Shown: one piece after another, positions 44,704 through 53,655 of the stretch
How positions within the stretch are numbered: the first letter of the stretch is position 1
Layout: each line of letters opens with the position of its first letter
NCBI GenBank assembly: GCA_035629775.1
Contig: DASPHG010000042.1
Coordinates: 12,333-76,332 of the forward strand
Reading direction: 5' to 3'
From: DASPHG01 sp035629775
GTDB lineage: Bacteria; Actinomycetota; Thermoleophilia; Solirubrobacterales; Thermoleophilaceae
DNA length: 64,000 bases
Translations under genes and position numbers: made by a program
The notes under the pieces: model-generated
Database searches by the model: none
Told to the model about the DNA's origin: nothing
What the model saw: only the letters and a program-made list of their open reading frames with translations

Positions 44704-45921
44704 ATGACGGGCATGCCTCCATTCGACGTCGCCGTCGTCGGGGCGAGCATCGGCGGCTGTACCGCCGCCCGGCTCTACGGGCTGGCCGGCCTGCGGGTGG
44801 CGCTGATCGAGCGCCGCCCCGATCCCGCCGCCTACAAGGTCACCTGCACGCACCAGATCCTGTCGAGCGCCGTTCCGACCATGCGGCGGGTCGGGATCGC
44901 GGAGCTGATCGAGGCGCGCGGCGCGGTGCGCGCCCACCCCGCCGCCTGGAGCCCGTTCGGCGGCTGGATGCGCCTCCCGACGGACGTGCCGCACGGCTAC
45001 GGAGTCACGCGGAAGACGCTCGACCCGCTCCTGCGTGAGCTCGCCGCCGAGACGCCCGGCGTCGAGCTGATCACCGGCGCGCGGGCGGTCGGACTGCTGG
45101 CGAACGGCGACGGGCGGCCTGCCGGGGTCGAGATCGAGTCGCCGGGTGAGGCGCGGCGCGCGATCCGAGCAAGGCTCGTCGTCGGCGCCGACGGACGGGG
45201 CTCGGATGTCGCGCGCCTCGCGCGCGTGCCCGGCCGCGTGCGCCCGCACGGCCGGTTCTTCTACTTCGCGTACTGGCGCGGGCTTCCGAAGACGACGCGG
45301 GCACGGCTGTGGTTCGCCGAGCCGGACGGTGTGGCGGCCTTCCCGAACGAGGACGACCTGACCGTCGTGGTGGCGGGGGTCCACAAGTCACGGCTTGCGG
45401 AGTTCCGCGCCGATCCCGAGCGCGCGTATCGGGCGACCATCGCGGCGGTGCCCGAGGCGCCGCCCGTGGACGACGCCGAGCGCGTCTCGAAGCTGCTCGG
45501 CAAGCTCGACGTCCCGAACGTAATGCGGCCGGCGGCCGGCCGCGGCCTCGCGTTCGTGGGGGACGCCGCGCTTGCCACCGATCCAACAATGGGCGTCGGC
45601 TGTGGCTGGGCGTTCCAGAGCGCGGAATGGCTCGTCGACCACACGGCGGATGCGCTGCTCGACGGATCGAACCTCGACGCGGCCCTCGACCGCTACCGGC
45701 GCACCTTCCGCCGCCGCCTGGGACTCCATCACTGGGTGATCGCCGACCTGTCGACGGGACGGAGGCTGCGCGCGAACGAGCGCATCGCGTTCCGCGCCGC
45801 CGCGCGGGACGAGTGGGTCGCTCGGCAGATCGAGCAGGTCGTGACCCGGCAGCGTTCCCCGCTGGCACTACTGGGCCCGGTCGTGAACGCGCGGACGCTG
45901 ATCGCGGGCGCCCGGATGTAG
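44704..45921 (+). CDS. Geranylgeranyl-reductase-like FAD-dependent oxidoreductase
   Basis: 405 residues from ATG 44704. N-terminal FAD-binding Rossmann VVGASIGGCTAARLYGLAG with ERRPDP at the ribose site, ARLVVGADGRGSDVAR (DG motif) and GDAALATDPTMGVGCGWAF, the second FAD motif typical of PHBH-fold and geranylgeranyl reductase proteins. A reductase of isoprenoid double bonds or an aromatic hydroxylase are both possible; the UbiA/cyclase-like neighbours favour the former. A SnoaL-like gene begins 2 bp after its stop. Confidence 0.85.
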   Translation: MTGMPPFDVAVVGASIGGCTAARLYGLAGLRVALIERRPDPAAYKVTCTHQILSSAVPTMRRVGIAELIEARGAVRAHPAAWSPFGGWMRLPTDVPHGYGVTRKTLDPLLRELAAETPGVELITGARAVGLLANGDGRPAGVEIESPGEARRAIRARLVVGADGRGSDVARLARVPGRVRPHGRFFYFAYWRGLPKTTRARLWFAEPDGVAAFPNEDDLTVVVAGVHKSRLAEFRADPERAYRATIAAVPEAPPVDDAERVSKLLGKLDVPNVMRPAAGRGLAFVGDAALATDPTMGVGCGWAFQSAEWLVDHTADALLDGSNLDAALDRYRRTFRRRLGLHHWVIADLSTGRRLRANERIAFRAAARDEWVARQIEQVVTRQRSPLALLGPVVNARTLIAGARM

Positions 45922-45922
45922 C

Positions 45923-46333
45923 GTGCCGGGCGTGCCATCGCCGAGGATCGACAGACTCCGGGCCCAGATCGCCGAGTTCGGACGAACCGGGGCGGTGCAG
46001 GGGCTCTCGCCGGACTTCGAGCTGCACCAGGCGGACTCGATCATCGACACGTCGGGCGTCTTCCGCGGCCCGGAGGGGGTTCAGAGGTCGCTCGACGAGC
46101 TGCGGCGCTCGTTCGCCGAGCTCACCTTCGAGCCCGAGGAGCTCATCGAGGCGCCCGGCGGCGAGATCGTCGTCTTCATACGCGCGCGCGGGCGCGGCCA
46201 CGGCAGCGGCCTCGAGCTCGACAACAAGATCGCCTGGGTGATGACCTTCCGCGGCGACGAGCTGGTCCGGATGGTGGTGCACGAGGAGCGGGCGGACGCG
46301 CTGGCGGCCGTGGGCCTGCCGCCGCGCGGTTGA
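45923..46333 (+). CDS. SnoaL-like (NTF2 fold) protein
   Basis: 136 residues from GTG 45923 (another GTG at 45932 is possible), starting 2 bp after the flavoprotein stop, so probably the same transcript. NTF2 pattern: LSPDFELHQADS, VFRGPEGVQRSLDELRRSF, FEPEELIEAPGGEIVVFIRARG, and AWVMTFRGDELVRMVVHE. Third SnoaL-like gene of the window and the only one placed in an enzymatic context, which makes a role in the adjacent isoprenoid pathway conceivable. Confidence 0.84.
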   Translation: MPGVPSPRIDRLRAQIAEFGRTGAVQGLSPDFELHQADSIIDTSGVFRGPEGVQRSLDELRRSFAELTFEPEELIEAPGGEIVVFIRARGRGHGSGLELDNKIAWVMTFRGDELVRMVVHEERADALAAVGLPPRG

Positions 46334-46363
46334 GAACCCCGCGAACGCGGTAGGAAACCGGCT

Positions 46364-47644
46364 ATGGACCGAAGCCTGGCCGCCGTGCTCGGCGGCAACC
46401 GCATCCCCTTCGCCCGGCGCGACCGCGCCTACGCGCGCGCGTCGAACCAGGACATGCTCACGGCGGCGCTCGACGGGCTCGTCGGCCGGTTCGGCCTCCA
46501 GGGCGAGCGCGCCGGCGAGGTCGCGGCCGGCGCCGTGCTGAAACACAGCCGTGACTTCAACCTGACGCGCGAGTGCGTGCTCGGCAGCGCGCTGTCGCCG
46601 GACTCGCCCGCGTACGACCTCCAGCAGGCGTGCGGCACGAGCCTGGCCACCACGATCAACGTGGCGAACAAGATCGCGCTCGGCCAGATCGAGTGGGGGA
46701 TCGGCGCCGGCGTCGACACCACGAGCGACGCGCCGATCGAGCTGAACGACGATCTGCGAAACCTGCTGCTCGAGGTCAGCCGGGCGAAGTCGCTGGCGCA
46801 GCGCGCTCGTCTGCTCGGCCACCTTCGCCCGGGCCAGGTCGTGCCGAACATCCCGGAGAACGCGGAGCCCCGCACCGGCCTGTCGATGGGCGAGCACCAG
46901 GCGATCTCGACCGAGCGCTGGGGCATCACGCGCGACGAGCAGGACGAGCTCGCCGTTGCGAGCCACCGCAACCTCGCCGCGGCTTGGGACCGCGGGTTCT
47001 TCGACGACCTGACGACGCCCTTCCTCGGGCTCGAGCGCGACGAGAACCTGCGCCCCGACGCGAGCGTCGAGGCGCTCGCCAAGCTGAAGCCCGTCTTCGG
47101 GGATCGCGAGAAGGGCACGATGACCGCCGGCAACTCGACCCCGCTCACCGACGGTGCGGCGGCGGTACTGGTCGCAAACGACGAGTGGGCCCAGCGACGC
47201 TCGCTGCCGGTGCTGGCGCATATCGTCGACGCCGAGGTCGGCGCTGTCGACTTCGTGCAGGGTGACGAGGGTCTCCTGGCCGCACCGCTCTACACCGTCC
47301 CGCGCCTGCTCGACCGCAACGGCTTGGCGCTTCAGGACTTCGACTTCTACGAGATCCACGAGGCGTTCGCCGCGCAGGTCCTGATGACGCTGAAGGCGTG
47401 GGAGGACCCGGCCTTCTGCAAGGACAAGCTCGGCCGCGACCAGCCGCTCGGCGCGATTGACCGCGCGAAGCTGAACGTGAACGGCTCTTCGCTCGCCGCC
47501 GGCCATCCTTTCGCGGCCACCGGGGCTCGCATCGTCGCGGCCCTGGCGAAGCTGCTGGACGAGCGCGGCTCGGGCCGCGGGCTGATCTCGATCTGCGCCG
47601 CAGGCGGCCAGGGCGTCACCGCGATCATGGAGAAGAGGGCATGA
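46364..47644 (+). CDS. Acyl-CoA C-acyltransferase (thiolase, FadA2/FadI type)
   Basis: 426 residues from ATG 46364 with AGGAAA upstream. Thiolase II fold with nucleophile Cys90 in QQACGTSL, His332 in EIHEAFA, Cys411 in SICAAGGQG, and GMTAGNS-like GTMTAGNSTPLTDGAA. Thiolases cleave or form beta-ketoacyl-CoA. The gene order thiolase, FabG4, MaoC dehydratase, acyl-CoA dehydrogenase matches the Rv0243-Rv0242c-Rv0241c-Rv0244c set of Mycobacterium tuberculosis, so it is probably part of a complete beta-oxidation or reverse chain-extension cycle. Overlaps the next gene by 4 bp. Confidence 0.94.
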   Translation: MDRSLAAVLGGNRIPFARRDRAYARASNQDMLTAALDGLVGRFGLQGERAGEVAAGAVLKHSRDFNLTRECVLGSALSPDSPAYDLQQACGTSLATTINVANKIALGQIEWGIGAGVDTTSDAPIELNDDLRNLLLEVSRAKSLAQRARLLGHLRPGQVVPNIPENAEPRTGLSMGEHQAISTERWGITRDEQDELAVASHRNLAAAWDRGFFDDLTTPFLGLERDENLRPDASVEALAKLKPVFGDREKGTMTAGNSTPLTDGAAAVLVANDEWAQRRSLPVLAHIVDAEVGAVDFVQGDEGLLAAPLYTVPRLLDRNGLALQDFDFYEIHEAFAAQVLMTLKAWEDPAFCKDKLGRDQPLGAIDRAKLNVNGSSLAAGHPFAATGARIVAALAKLLDERGSGRGLISICAAGGQGVTAIMEKRA

Positions 47645-48993
47645 ACGACCGCTATCACCGCATCGCCAACTCGGGGCTCGGGGGCCGCGTCGTGAAGACG
47701 ATCGGCCTGCCGCAGCCCACCGAGATCGAGCGCCACGAGCCGGGCAAGCCGGTCGTGGACGGGCCCGTGCTGCTCGGCGCCGCGGAGGGCGGGCGCCTCA
47801 CCGCGCCGCTTCAGGAGGCCCTGCGCCGGATCGGCGCGCACGTGGTCAGCGAGTCCGAGCCGGAGGGCGAGGACGAGGGCCCGCGCTACGCGGCGCTCGT
47901 GTACGACGCGACCGGAATCGAGACGAGCGCCCGGCTGCGCGCGCTCTACGACTTCTTCCACCCGGTGATCCGGTCGGTCGCGCCGAGCGGCCGCGTGATC
48001 GTCCTGACGACGCCGCCGGAGAGCTGCGGATCCTTCGCCGCGGCTACCGCCCAGCGCGCCGTCGAGGGGTTCGTCCGCTCGGTCGGCAAGGAGGTCGGCA
48101 GGGGCGCGACCGCGAACTTGGTCGAGGTCGAGCCCGGCGCCGACGGGGCACTCGACTCGACACTTCGCTTCCTCCTGTCCGCGCGCTCGGCCTACGTGTC
48201 GGGCCAGGGCGTACGCGTCCATCCCGCCGAGCCACCGGCCCCGGAGGACTGGGACAAGCCACACGCCGGGCGCGTCGCGGTCGTGACGGGCGCGGCCCGT
48301 GGAATCGGCGCGGCGATCGCCGAGGTGCTCGCGCGCGACGGCGCCGAGGTGATCGTCGCCGACATCCCCGCCGCCGGCGAGGCGCTGACGGACGTGGCCA
48401 ACCGGATCGGCGGCGAAGCGCTCCAGCTCGACATCACGGATTCGGACGCGTCGGAGCGCCTGGCGGCGCACGTGCGCGCGCGCCACGGCGGCCTTCACGT
48501 GCTCGTCCACAACGCGGGCATCACGAAGGACAAGACGCTCGGCCGGATGAGCGAGGACCAGTGGGACGCCGTGCTCGGCGTGAACCTCGTCAGCCAGGAG
48601 CGCATCAACGAGCGGCTCCTCGGCGGCGACGCCCTGCGCGAGAACGCGGCGATCGTGTCGGTTTCCTCGGTCAGCGGCATCGCGGGGAACCGCGGCCAGA
48701 CGAACTACGCGACCAGCAAGGCGGGGATCATCGGGATGGTCCGATCGCTCGCCGCCGACATGCGTGCGCGCGGCGCCACGATCAACGCCGTCGCACCCGG
48801 CTTCATCGAGACGGACATGACCGCCGCTATGCCGTTCGCCACGCGCGAGGCGGGGCGCCGCATGAACAGCCTGGCCCAGGGCGGGCAGCCGGTGGACGTC
48901 GCGGAGACCATCGCGTGGCTCGCGGCCGCCGCTTCGAGCGGCGTGAACGGGAACGTGGTCAGGGTCTGCGGCCAGAGCCTGCTCGGGGCCTGA
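47641..48993 (+). CDS. fabG: High-molecular-weight 3-oxoacyl reductase (FabG4 type)
   Basis: 450 residues, ATGA overlap with the thiolase. An N-terminal flavodoxin-like half without catalytic motifs (about 1-205) is followed by a full SDR domain: TGAARGIG, HNAGITKDKTLG, catalytic Ser in SVSSVSG, and YATSK. Length and two-part layout match FabG4 (Rv0242c, 454 residues), which reduces beta-ketoacyl-CoA with NADH. Here it should link the thiolase and dehydratase steps. Its stop overlaps the dehydratase start (TGATG). Confidence 0.92.
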   Translation: MNDRYHRIANSGLGGRVVKTIGLPQPTEIERHEPGKPVVDGPVLLGAAEGGRLTAPLQEALRRIGAHVVSESEPEGEDEGPRYAALVYDATGIETSARLRALYDFFHPVIRSVAPSGRVIVLTTPPESCGSFAAATAQRAVEGFVRSVGKEVGRGATANLVEVEPGADGALDSTLRFLLSARSAYVSGQGVRVHPAEPPAPEDWDKPHAGRVAVVTGAARGIGAAIAEVLARDGAEVIVADIPAAGEALTDVANRIGGEALQLDITDSDASERLAAHVRARHGGLHVLVHNAGITKDKTLGRMSEDQWDAVLGVNLVSQERINERLLGGDALRENAAIVSVSSVSGIAGNRGQTNYATSKAGIIGMVRSLAADMRARGATINAVAPGFIETDMTAAMPFATREAGRRMNSLAQGGQPVDVAETIAWLAAAASSGVNGNVVRVCGQSLLGA

Positions 48994-49799
48994 TGCGCGG
49001 GACGTACGCCAAGGCCGCGATCGGCCCGCTGCTCCCGGGCCGCCCCGACGAGCTGCCCGACGAGCGGAAGGAGCGCGAGGTCGAGATCGACCGCGACCAC
49101 CTGGCGGAGTACGCCCGGGTCTGCGAGTTCCGCGTCGGCGACCGCCTGCCGGCGACGTACCCGCACGTCCTGGCGTTCCCGTTGTCGATGGAGATCATGA
49201 CCTCGCGCCGGTTCCCGTTCGCGCTTCTCGGGCTCGTCCACGTGGGGAACCGGATCGAGCAGCGGCGCCCGCTGACCGCGGACGAGAGGCTTGCGATCTC
49301 CGTCTGGACCGAGGACCTTCGCCCACATCGCCGCGGCAAGCAATTCGACGTGGTCGCCGAGGCTCGGGCGAGCGGCGACCTCGCGTGGGTGAGCCGGTCG
49401 ACGTACCTGCGCCGCGGCGGAGGCGACGGCAAGAACGGGGACGGAGCCCGAAATTGCAGCGACACGCAGGAGCCGCCCGCGCCCGCCGCGATCTGGCGCG
49501 TGCCCGGCAACATCGGCCGCCGCTACGCCGGCGTGTCGGGCGACCACAACCCGATCCACCTGAACCCGCTGACCGCGCGGCTGTTCGGGTTCCCCGGGAT
49601 GATCGCCCACGGCATGTGGATGAAGGCCCGGTGCCTGGCCGCGCTCGAGGGCAGGCTGGCGGACTCGTTCGCGGTCGAGGTGGAGTTCCGGCGCCCGCTC
49701 GGGATCCCCGGCAAGGCGGGTTTTGCCGCCCGCGACAGCGACTTCGCCCTCACCACCCCGGACGGCGAGAAGCCGCACCTGCTCGGGAAGGTGGAATGA
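48993..49799 (+). CDS. MaoC-like (R)-3-hydroxyacyl dehydratase (HtdX type)
   Basis: 268 residues, ATG overlapping the reductase stop by one base. A double hot-dog-like length with the C-terminal hydratase-2 motif YAGVSGDHNPIHLNPLTARL (catalytic Asp and His), then FPGMIAHGMW. The N-terminal hot dog lacks these residues. In mycobacteria HtdX (Rv0241c) dehydrates 3-hydroxyacyl-CoA. The linker NGDGARNCSDTQEPPAPA is probably flexible. Coupled to the dehydrogenase by ATGA overlap. Confidence 0.9.
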   Translation: MRGTYAKAAIGPLLPGRPDELPDERKEREVEIDRDHLAEYARVCEFRVGDRLPATYPHVLAFPLSMEIMTSRRFPFALLGLVHVGNRIEQRRPLTADERLAISVWTEDLRPHRRGKQFDVVAEARASGDLAWVSRSTYLRRGGGDGKNGDGARNCSDTQEPPAPAAIWRVPGNIGRRYAGVSGDHNPIHLNPLTARLFGFPGMIAHGMWMKARCLAALEGRLADSFAVEVEFRRPLGIPGKAGFAARDSDFALTTPDGEKPHLLGKVE

Positions 49800-51154
49800 G
49801 CGAGTTCGGCTTCGCGCTGGCGCCCGCCCAGCTCGACCTGGTCGAGCGCACGCACGCGTTCGCCCGCGACGTGATCCGGCCGGTCGCCGCCGAGTACGAC
49901 GAGCGTGAGGAGTTCCCGTGGCCGGTGCTCGAGGAGGCGGCGCAGCAGGGCTTCTACAACCCGCTCTTCTATCGCGACCTGATCACCGACCCGACGGGCC
50001 TCGCGCTGCCGCTCTTCATGGAGGAGCTCTTCTGGGGGTGCGCCGGGATCGGGCTCTCGATCGTGATGCCGGCGCTCGCCCTGTCCGCCTTCAACCAGGC
50101 GGCGACGCCGGAGCAGCTGCTCCGCTTCGTCCCCGAGTTCTTCGGCGAGCCCGGCGACCTGAAGCTCGCGGCGCTCGCGGTCTCCGAGCCGCAGGGCGGG
50201 AGCGATGTCAAGAACCTCCAGACGACGGCGCGCCGGGACGGCGGCGACTGGGTGCTGAACGGACGCAAGATGTGGATCGGGAACGGCGGGATCGCGAACG
50301 TCCACGTGGTCAACGCCACCGTCGATCCGGAGCTCGGGCACCGCGGCCAGGCGATGTTCATCGTCCCCGGCGGCACGGCCGGCCTCGAGATGGTGCGGAA
50401 GCTGAAGAAGCTCGGCTGTCGCGCCTCACACACCGCCGAGCTGCGCTTCGACGACTGCCGCATCCCCGGCGACCACCTGCTGGGCGGCGACGAGAAGCTC
50501 GAGCAGCGCCTGGCAGACGCGCGCGCCGACGGCAGCCGCTCGGCGACGCTCGGCGCGTTCGAGCAGACGCGGCCGATGGTGGCCGCCCAGGCGCTCGGCA
50601 TCGGGCGCGCGGCGCTCGAGTTCGCCTGCGAGTACGCCCACGAGCGCGAGGCATTCGGGGCGCCGATCGCCGACAACCAGGGCATCTCGTTCCCGCTCGC
50701 CGAGCTGGCGGCGGAACTCGACTCGGCGCGCCTTCTGACCTGGCGGGCCTCGTGGATGGCCGCGCAGAAGGTGCCATACCGGTTCGCCGAGGGCTCCATG
50801 TCGAAGCTCAAGGCGTCCGAGGTCGCGGTGCGGATCACCGAGCAGGCCGTGCAGGTCACCGCCGGCTGGGGCTACATCAAGGACCTGCCGGTGGAGAAGT
50901 GGTACCGCGACGCGAAGCTCTACAAGATCTTCGAGGGCACGAGTGAGATCCAGCGGCTCGTGATCGGGCGCACACTTGACGACATGCCGGAGGGGCCGCT
51001 CCACCACCACGCCCCGACCGAGGGCGGGCCGCTGGTGCGCGCGTTCGGCCGCGGCTCGGCGCCGCGTCTGCGCGCGATGCAGGAGGGCTCGCGCTTCGCC
51101 CGCTGGCTGCCGGGACCGCTCCGCCGCGTGACCGGCAAGATCATGTCGCCGTAG
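49796..51154 (+). CDS. Acyl-CoA dehydrogenase (FadE5-like)
   Basis: 452 residues from ATG 49796. FAD-dependent acyl-CoA dehydrogenase with AALAVSEPQGGSDVKNL (FAD/substrate motif), GRKMWIGNGG, ASHTAELRFDDC, and a C-terminal catalytic Glu in KIFEGTSEIQRLVIG. A C-terminal extension of about 40 residues with HHHAPTEGG follows. It makes the alpha-beta double bond; in the operon context it completes the four-step cycle. The operon ends at a long-loop hairpin just after the stop. Confidence 0.93.
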   Translation: MSEFGFALAPAQLDLVERTHAFARDVIRPVAAEYDEREEFPWPVLEEAAQQGFYNPLFYRDLITDPTGLALPLFMEELFWGCAGIGLSIVMPALALSAFNQAATPEQLLRFVPEFFGEPGDLKLAALAVSEPQGGSDVKNLQTTARRDGGDWVLNGRKMWIGNGGIANVHVVNATVDPELGHRGQAMFIVPGGTAGLEMVRKLKKLGCRASHTAELRFDDCRIPGDHLLGGDEKLEQRLADARADGSRSATLGAFEQTRPMVAAQALGIGRAALEFACEYAHEREAFGAPIADNQGISFPLAELAAELDSARLLTWRASWMAAQKVPYRFAEGSMSKLKASEVAVRITEQAVQVTAGWGYIKDLPVEKWYRDAKLYKIFEGTSEIQRLVIGRTLDDMPEGPLHHHAPTEGGPLVRAFGRGSAPRLRAMQEGSRFARWLPGPLRRVTGKIMSP

Positions 51155-51202
51155 AAGTGGGCGGCATTTTCCACCGTCCTGGGGGTCTAGACCGCCCACT
51201 TC
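51154..51202. terminator. Hairpin after the fatty-acid operon
   Basis: Perfect 11-bp arms GAAGTGGGCGG (51154-51164) and CCGCCCACTTC (51192-51202) separated by 27 bases that include GTCTAGAC. The first arm begins at the last base of the stop codon. The long loop is unusual for an intrinsic terminator; it may be another palindromic insertion. Confidence 0.5.
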
Positions 51203-51218
51203 GGCCCTTTCGTAGGCG

Positions 51219-51524
51219 ATGGTCCACCGGATCGCGTGCGAGATCGCGGACACGCCCTGGAGGCGGTTGCGCGGATTGATCGGCAGGCCGGTAGAGCGCG
51301 GCCTGATGCTCGAGCCGTGCCGCGCGATCCACACGTGCTTCATGCGCCGCCCGATCGACGTCCTGTTCATTGACGAAAGGCGGACGGTGCTGGCGGTGCA
51401 TCACGAAGTGCCGCCACGGCGCACGCGGGCCGAGCGGCGAGCACGCGCGGTGGTCGAGTTGCCCGCGGGCGCAGCGGCCGCGGCGGGAATCGCCCCCGGC
51501 GACCGGATCGTCGTGCAAAGCTGA
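51219..51524 (+). CDS. DUF192 protein
   Basis: 101 residues from ATG 51219. DUF192 pattern: DTPWRRLRGLIGRPVERGLMLEPC, HTCFMRRPIDVLFID, then LPAGAAAAAGIAPGDRIVVQ. Small beta-rich domain of unknown function, often exported; here no signal peptide is seen. Four bases separate it from the glycosidase-like gene. Confidence 0.85.
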   Translation: MVHRIACEIADTPWRRLRGLIGRPVERGLMLEPCRAIHTCFMRRPIDVLFIDERRTVLAVHHEVPPRRTRAERRARAVVELPAGAAAAAGIAPGDRIVVQS

Positions 51525-51528
51525 CCGC

Positions 51529-52632
51529 GTGCCGCTGCTCGTGATCCTGCTGGCGCTCCTGCTCGCCCCGCCCGCGATGGCGCAGGGGGGAGACGGCAGC
51601 TGTCTGACCGCCGACCCGCCCCCGCCCGGCGAGGTCGTGCCGGTCCGGTTCGGCATAACGCCGCGTCTGGCGGGCAGCGCCGGCGTGACGCAGGAGGAGC
51701 CGGCGGCCGAGGACCTCGGCAAGGCGACCAAGGCGCTTCAGGATCTGCGCCCGAAGCGGCGTCAGCTCGTCCTGCGGCTCAACCGGCTGTTCTGGTCGGA
51801 CGGCGTCGCCGGGATCAAGGAGATGGGCAAGCTCGTCCGCCACTTCGCGCTGGCGGGATTTCGCAGTGAGATCCAGGTCCGCTACCACCCGCCGGAGGGC
51901 CGCGAGGGCGATATCGAGGGCTTCGAGGACTTCGTCCGCGAGGCGGTCAGGCGGCTCGGCAGCCGCCGCGCGGTCACCGGTTTCTCGATCACCAACGAGG
52001 CGAACCTGCCGATCTCGCCCAACACTTCGGACGGCGCCTACGAGGGCGTCGTGGACGCGCTCGTGCGGGGAGTGATCGTGGCGCGCAGCGTCCTCCGGCG
52101 GATCGGCCGCCCGCGGCTCGACCTGGGCTTCAACGTCATGTGGCGCTGGAGTCCCGAGAGCGACCGGGCGTTCTGGGAGGACATCGGGGCGCACCCGGAC
52201 GCCGACCGGTTCCGCAAGCGCGTGGACCACGTCGGCGTGCAGGTGTACCCGGCGCTCGTCTGGCCACCGGCGCCAATCCCGGGCCGGACGGCGGGCGACG
52301 AGGTCGCCGAGGCGCTGACCCTCGTCCGCGACTGCTACATGCCGAAGGCGGGCCTCGGGCGCGAGATCGATCTGTGGGTCAGCGAGAACGGCTACCCGAC
52401 GAACCTCGGCCGTGGCGAGCCGTCGCAGCGGCGCGACCTCGAGGCGACGATCGAGGCGGTCGCGCTGTGGTCGGGCTCGCTGGGCATCACCGACTACCGC
52501 TGGTTCAACCTGCGCGACAACAACTCGGACGGCGCGGACCTGTTCTCGGCCGTCGGGCTGCTCCGCGACGACTACTCACGCAAGCCCGCCTTCGCCGCCT
52601 ACCGGCGTGCGATCAAGTTGAACGGCCGCTAG
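51529..52632 (+). CDS. Secreted TIM-barrel glycoside hydrolase-like protein
   Basis: 367 residues from GTG 51529; signal peptide ends near APPAMAQ. The pattern fits a clan-A-type barrel: RFGITPRL at strand 1, RLNRLFWSD, then FSITNEANLP with a candidate acid/base Glu after strand 4, and LWVSENGYPTN with a candidate nucleophile Glu at strand 7, followed by DYRWFNLRDNN. The family number cannot be assigned. Probably cleaves a polysaccharide outside the cell. Its stop overlaps that of the convergent esterase in CTAG (52629-52632). Confidence 0.78.
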   Translation: MPLLVILLALLLAPPAMAQGGDGSCLTADPPPPGEVVPVRFGITPRLAGSAGVTQEEPAAEDLGKATKALQDLRPKRRQLVLRLNRLFWSDGVAGIKEMGKLVRHFALAGFRSEIQVRYHPPEGREGDIEGFEDFVREAVRRLGSRRAVTGFSITNEANLPISPNTSDGAYEGVVDALVRGVIVARSVLRRIGRPRLDLGFNVMWRWSPESDRAFWEDIGAHPDADRFRKRVDHVGVQVYPALVWPPAPIPGRTAGDEVAEALTLVRDCYMPKAGLGREIDLWVSENGYPTNLGRGEPSQRRDLEATIEAVALWSGSLGITDYRWFNLRDNNSDGADLFSAVGLLRDDYSRKPAFAAYRRAIKLNGR

Positions 52633-53633
52633 AGCGACCTGAGCGCCTGAGCGGCGCCGGTCATCGCCGCGGCCGACTCGCGCCCGATCCCGACCATGTT
52701 CGCGAAGCCGTGGATCGAGCCCTCGTTGAGTGTGATCTCGACGTCGACGCCCGCCTCCTCCAGTCGGCGCCCGTAGGCGAGGCCCTCGTCCCGCAGCGGA
52801 TCGAACCCGGCGACCGCGAGGTAGGTGCGCGGGTGTTCGCTCAGGTCCTCGGCGAGCAGCGGAGAGGCGCGCGGATCGCGGGCCGCGGCCTCGTCCGGCA
52901 GGTAGTTGCCGCGGTACCAGTCCATGCTGGCCTCGGTGAGGAAGAACCCGTCCCTGAAGAGCTCATAGGACCTGGTCTTCTGGGAGAGGTCGCACACCGG
53001 GTAGATCAGCACGGCGAGCGCCGGGCGGGGGTCGGCGAACTGGGCGACTGCAGCGCTCAGGTTGCCGCCGGCACTGTCGCCGCCGACGGCGATCCGGTCG
53101 GGGTCGACGCCCAGTTCGGCAGCGTGCTCACGCGCCCAGACGAACGCCGCCAGCGCATCGTCGAAGGCCGCCGGGAACTTCGCCTCGGGTGCGAGCCGGT
53201 AGTCCACCGAAAGGACGCGCACGCCGCCCTCGCGCGCGAGGAAGCGGCACGGCTGCTCGTGGCTCTCCAGGCTGCCGAGCACCCAGCCGCCACCGTGGAA
53301 GTAGACGAGCAGGCCGCCGCGGTCGGTCTCCGGCACGTACAGGCGGGCGGGGCGCCCCGCCACCTCGAGGTCGCGTACGTCGGCGACCCGGATCAGGCGT
53401 CCGCGCGCGGCCCTGGCCTCGCGCTCGAGCAGCTCCCTGGCCTCCGTGACCGGGACCTCCGAATACGCCGGCCGCGGCGACCACTCGCGCATCTTGATCA
53501 GGAGCTGCGCCTCGGCTGAGAGCCGCAGGCCGTCGATCTCGACCGGCGTACCGCTGAGCCTTCGCTGGACTCCCTCGGGAAGCCGCATCAGCGCCTGCGC
53601 GGCGGCGCCCTCCGCACGTGCCTTGAGCGACAT
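52629..53633 (-). CDS. HSL-family alpha/beta hydrolase (esterase)
   Basis: 334 residues from ATG 53633. Hormone-sensitive-lipase family: oxyanion motif YFHGGGWVLGS, RLAPEAKFPAA, nucleophile GGDSAGGN, acid in GFDPLRDEG and His in GSIHGF. Cytoplasmic carboxylesterase of short acyl esters; natural substrate unknown. It is transcribed divergently from the YceH gene, with a perfect 31-nt palindrome in the 72-bp gap. Confidence 0.92.
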   Translation of the reverse strand: MSLKARAEGAAAQALMRLPEGVQRRLSGTPVEIDGLRLSAEAQLLIKMREWSPRPAYSEVPVTEARELLEREARAARGRLIRVADVRDLEVAGRPARLYVPETDRGGLLVYFHGGGWVLGSLESHEQPCRFLAREGGVRVLSVDYRLAPEAKFPAAFDDALAAFVWAREHAAELGVDPDRIAVGGDSAGGNLSAAVAQFADPRPALAVLIYPVCDLSQKTRSYELFRDGFFLTEASMDWYRGNYLPDEAAARDPRASPLLAEDLSEHPRTYLAVAGFDPLRDEGLAYGRRLEEAGVDVEITLNEGSIHGFANMVGIGRESAAAMTGAAQALRSL

Positions 53634-53655
53634 GCGCTGATTCTCCCGGACCGAG

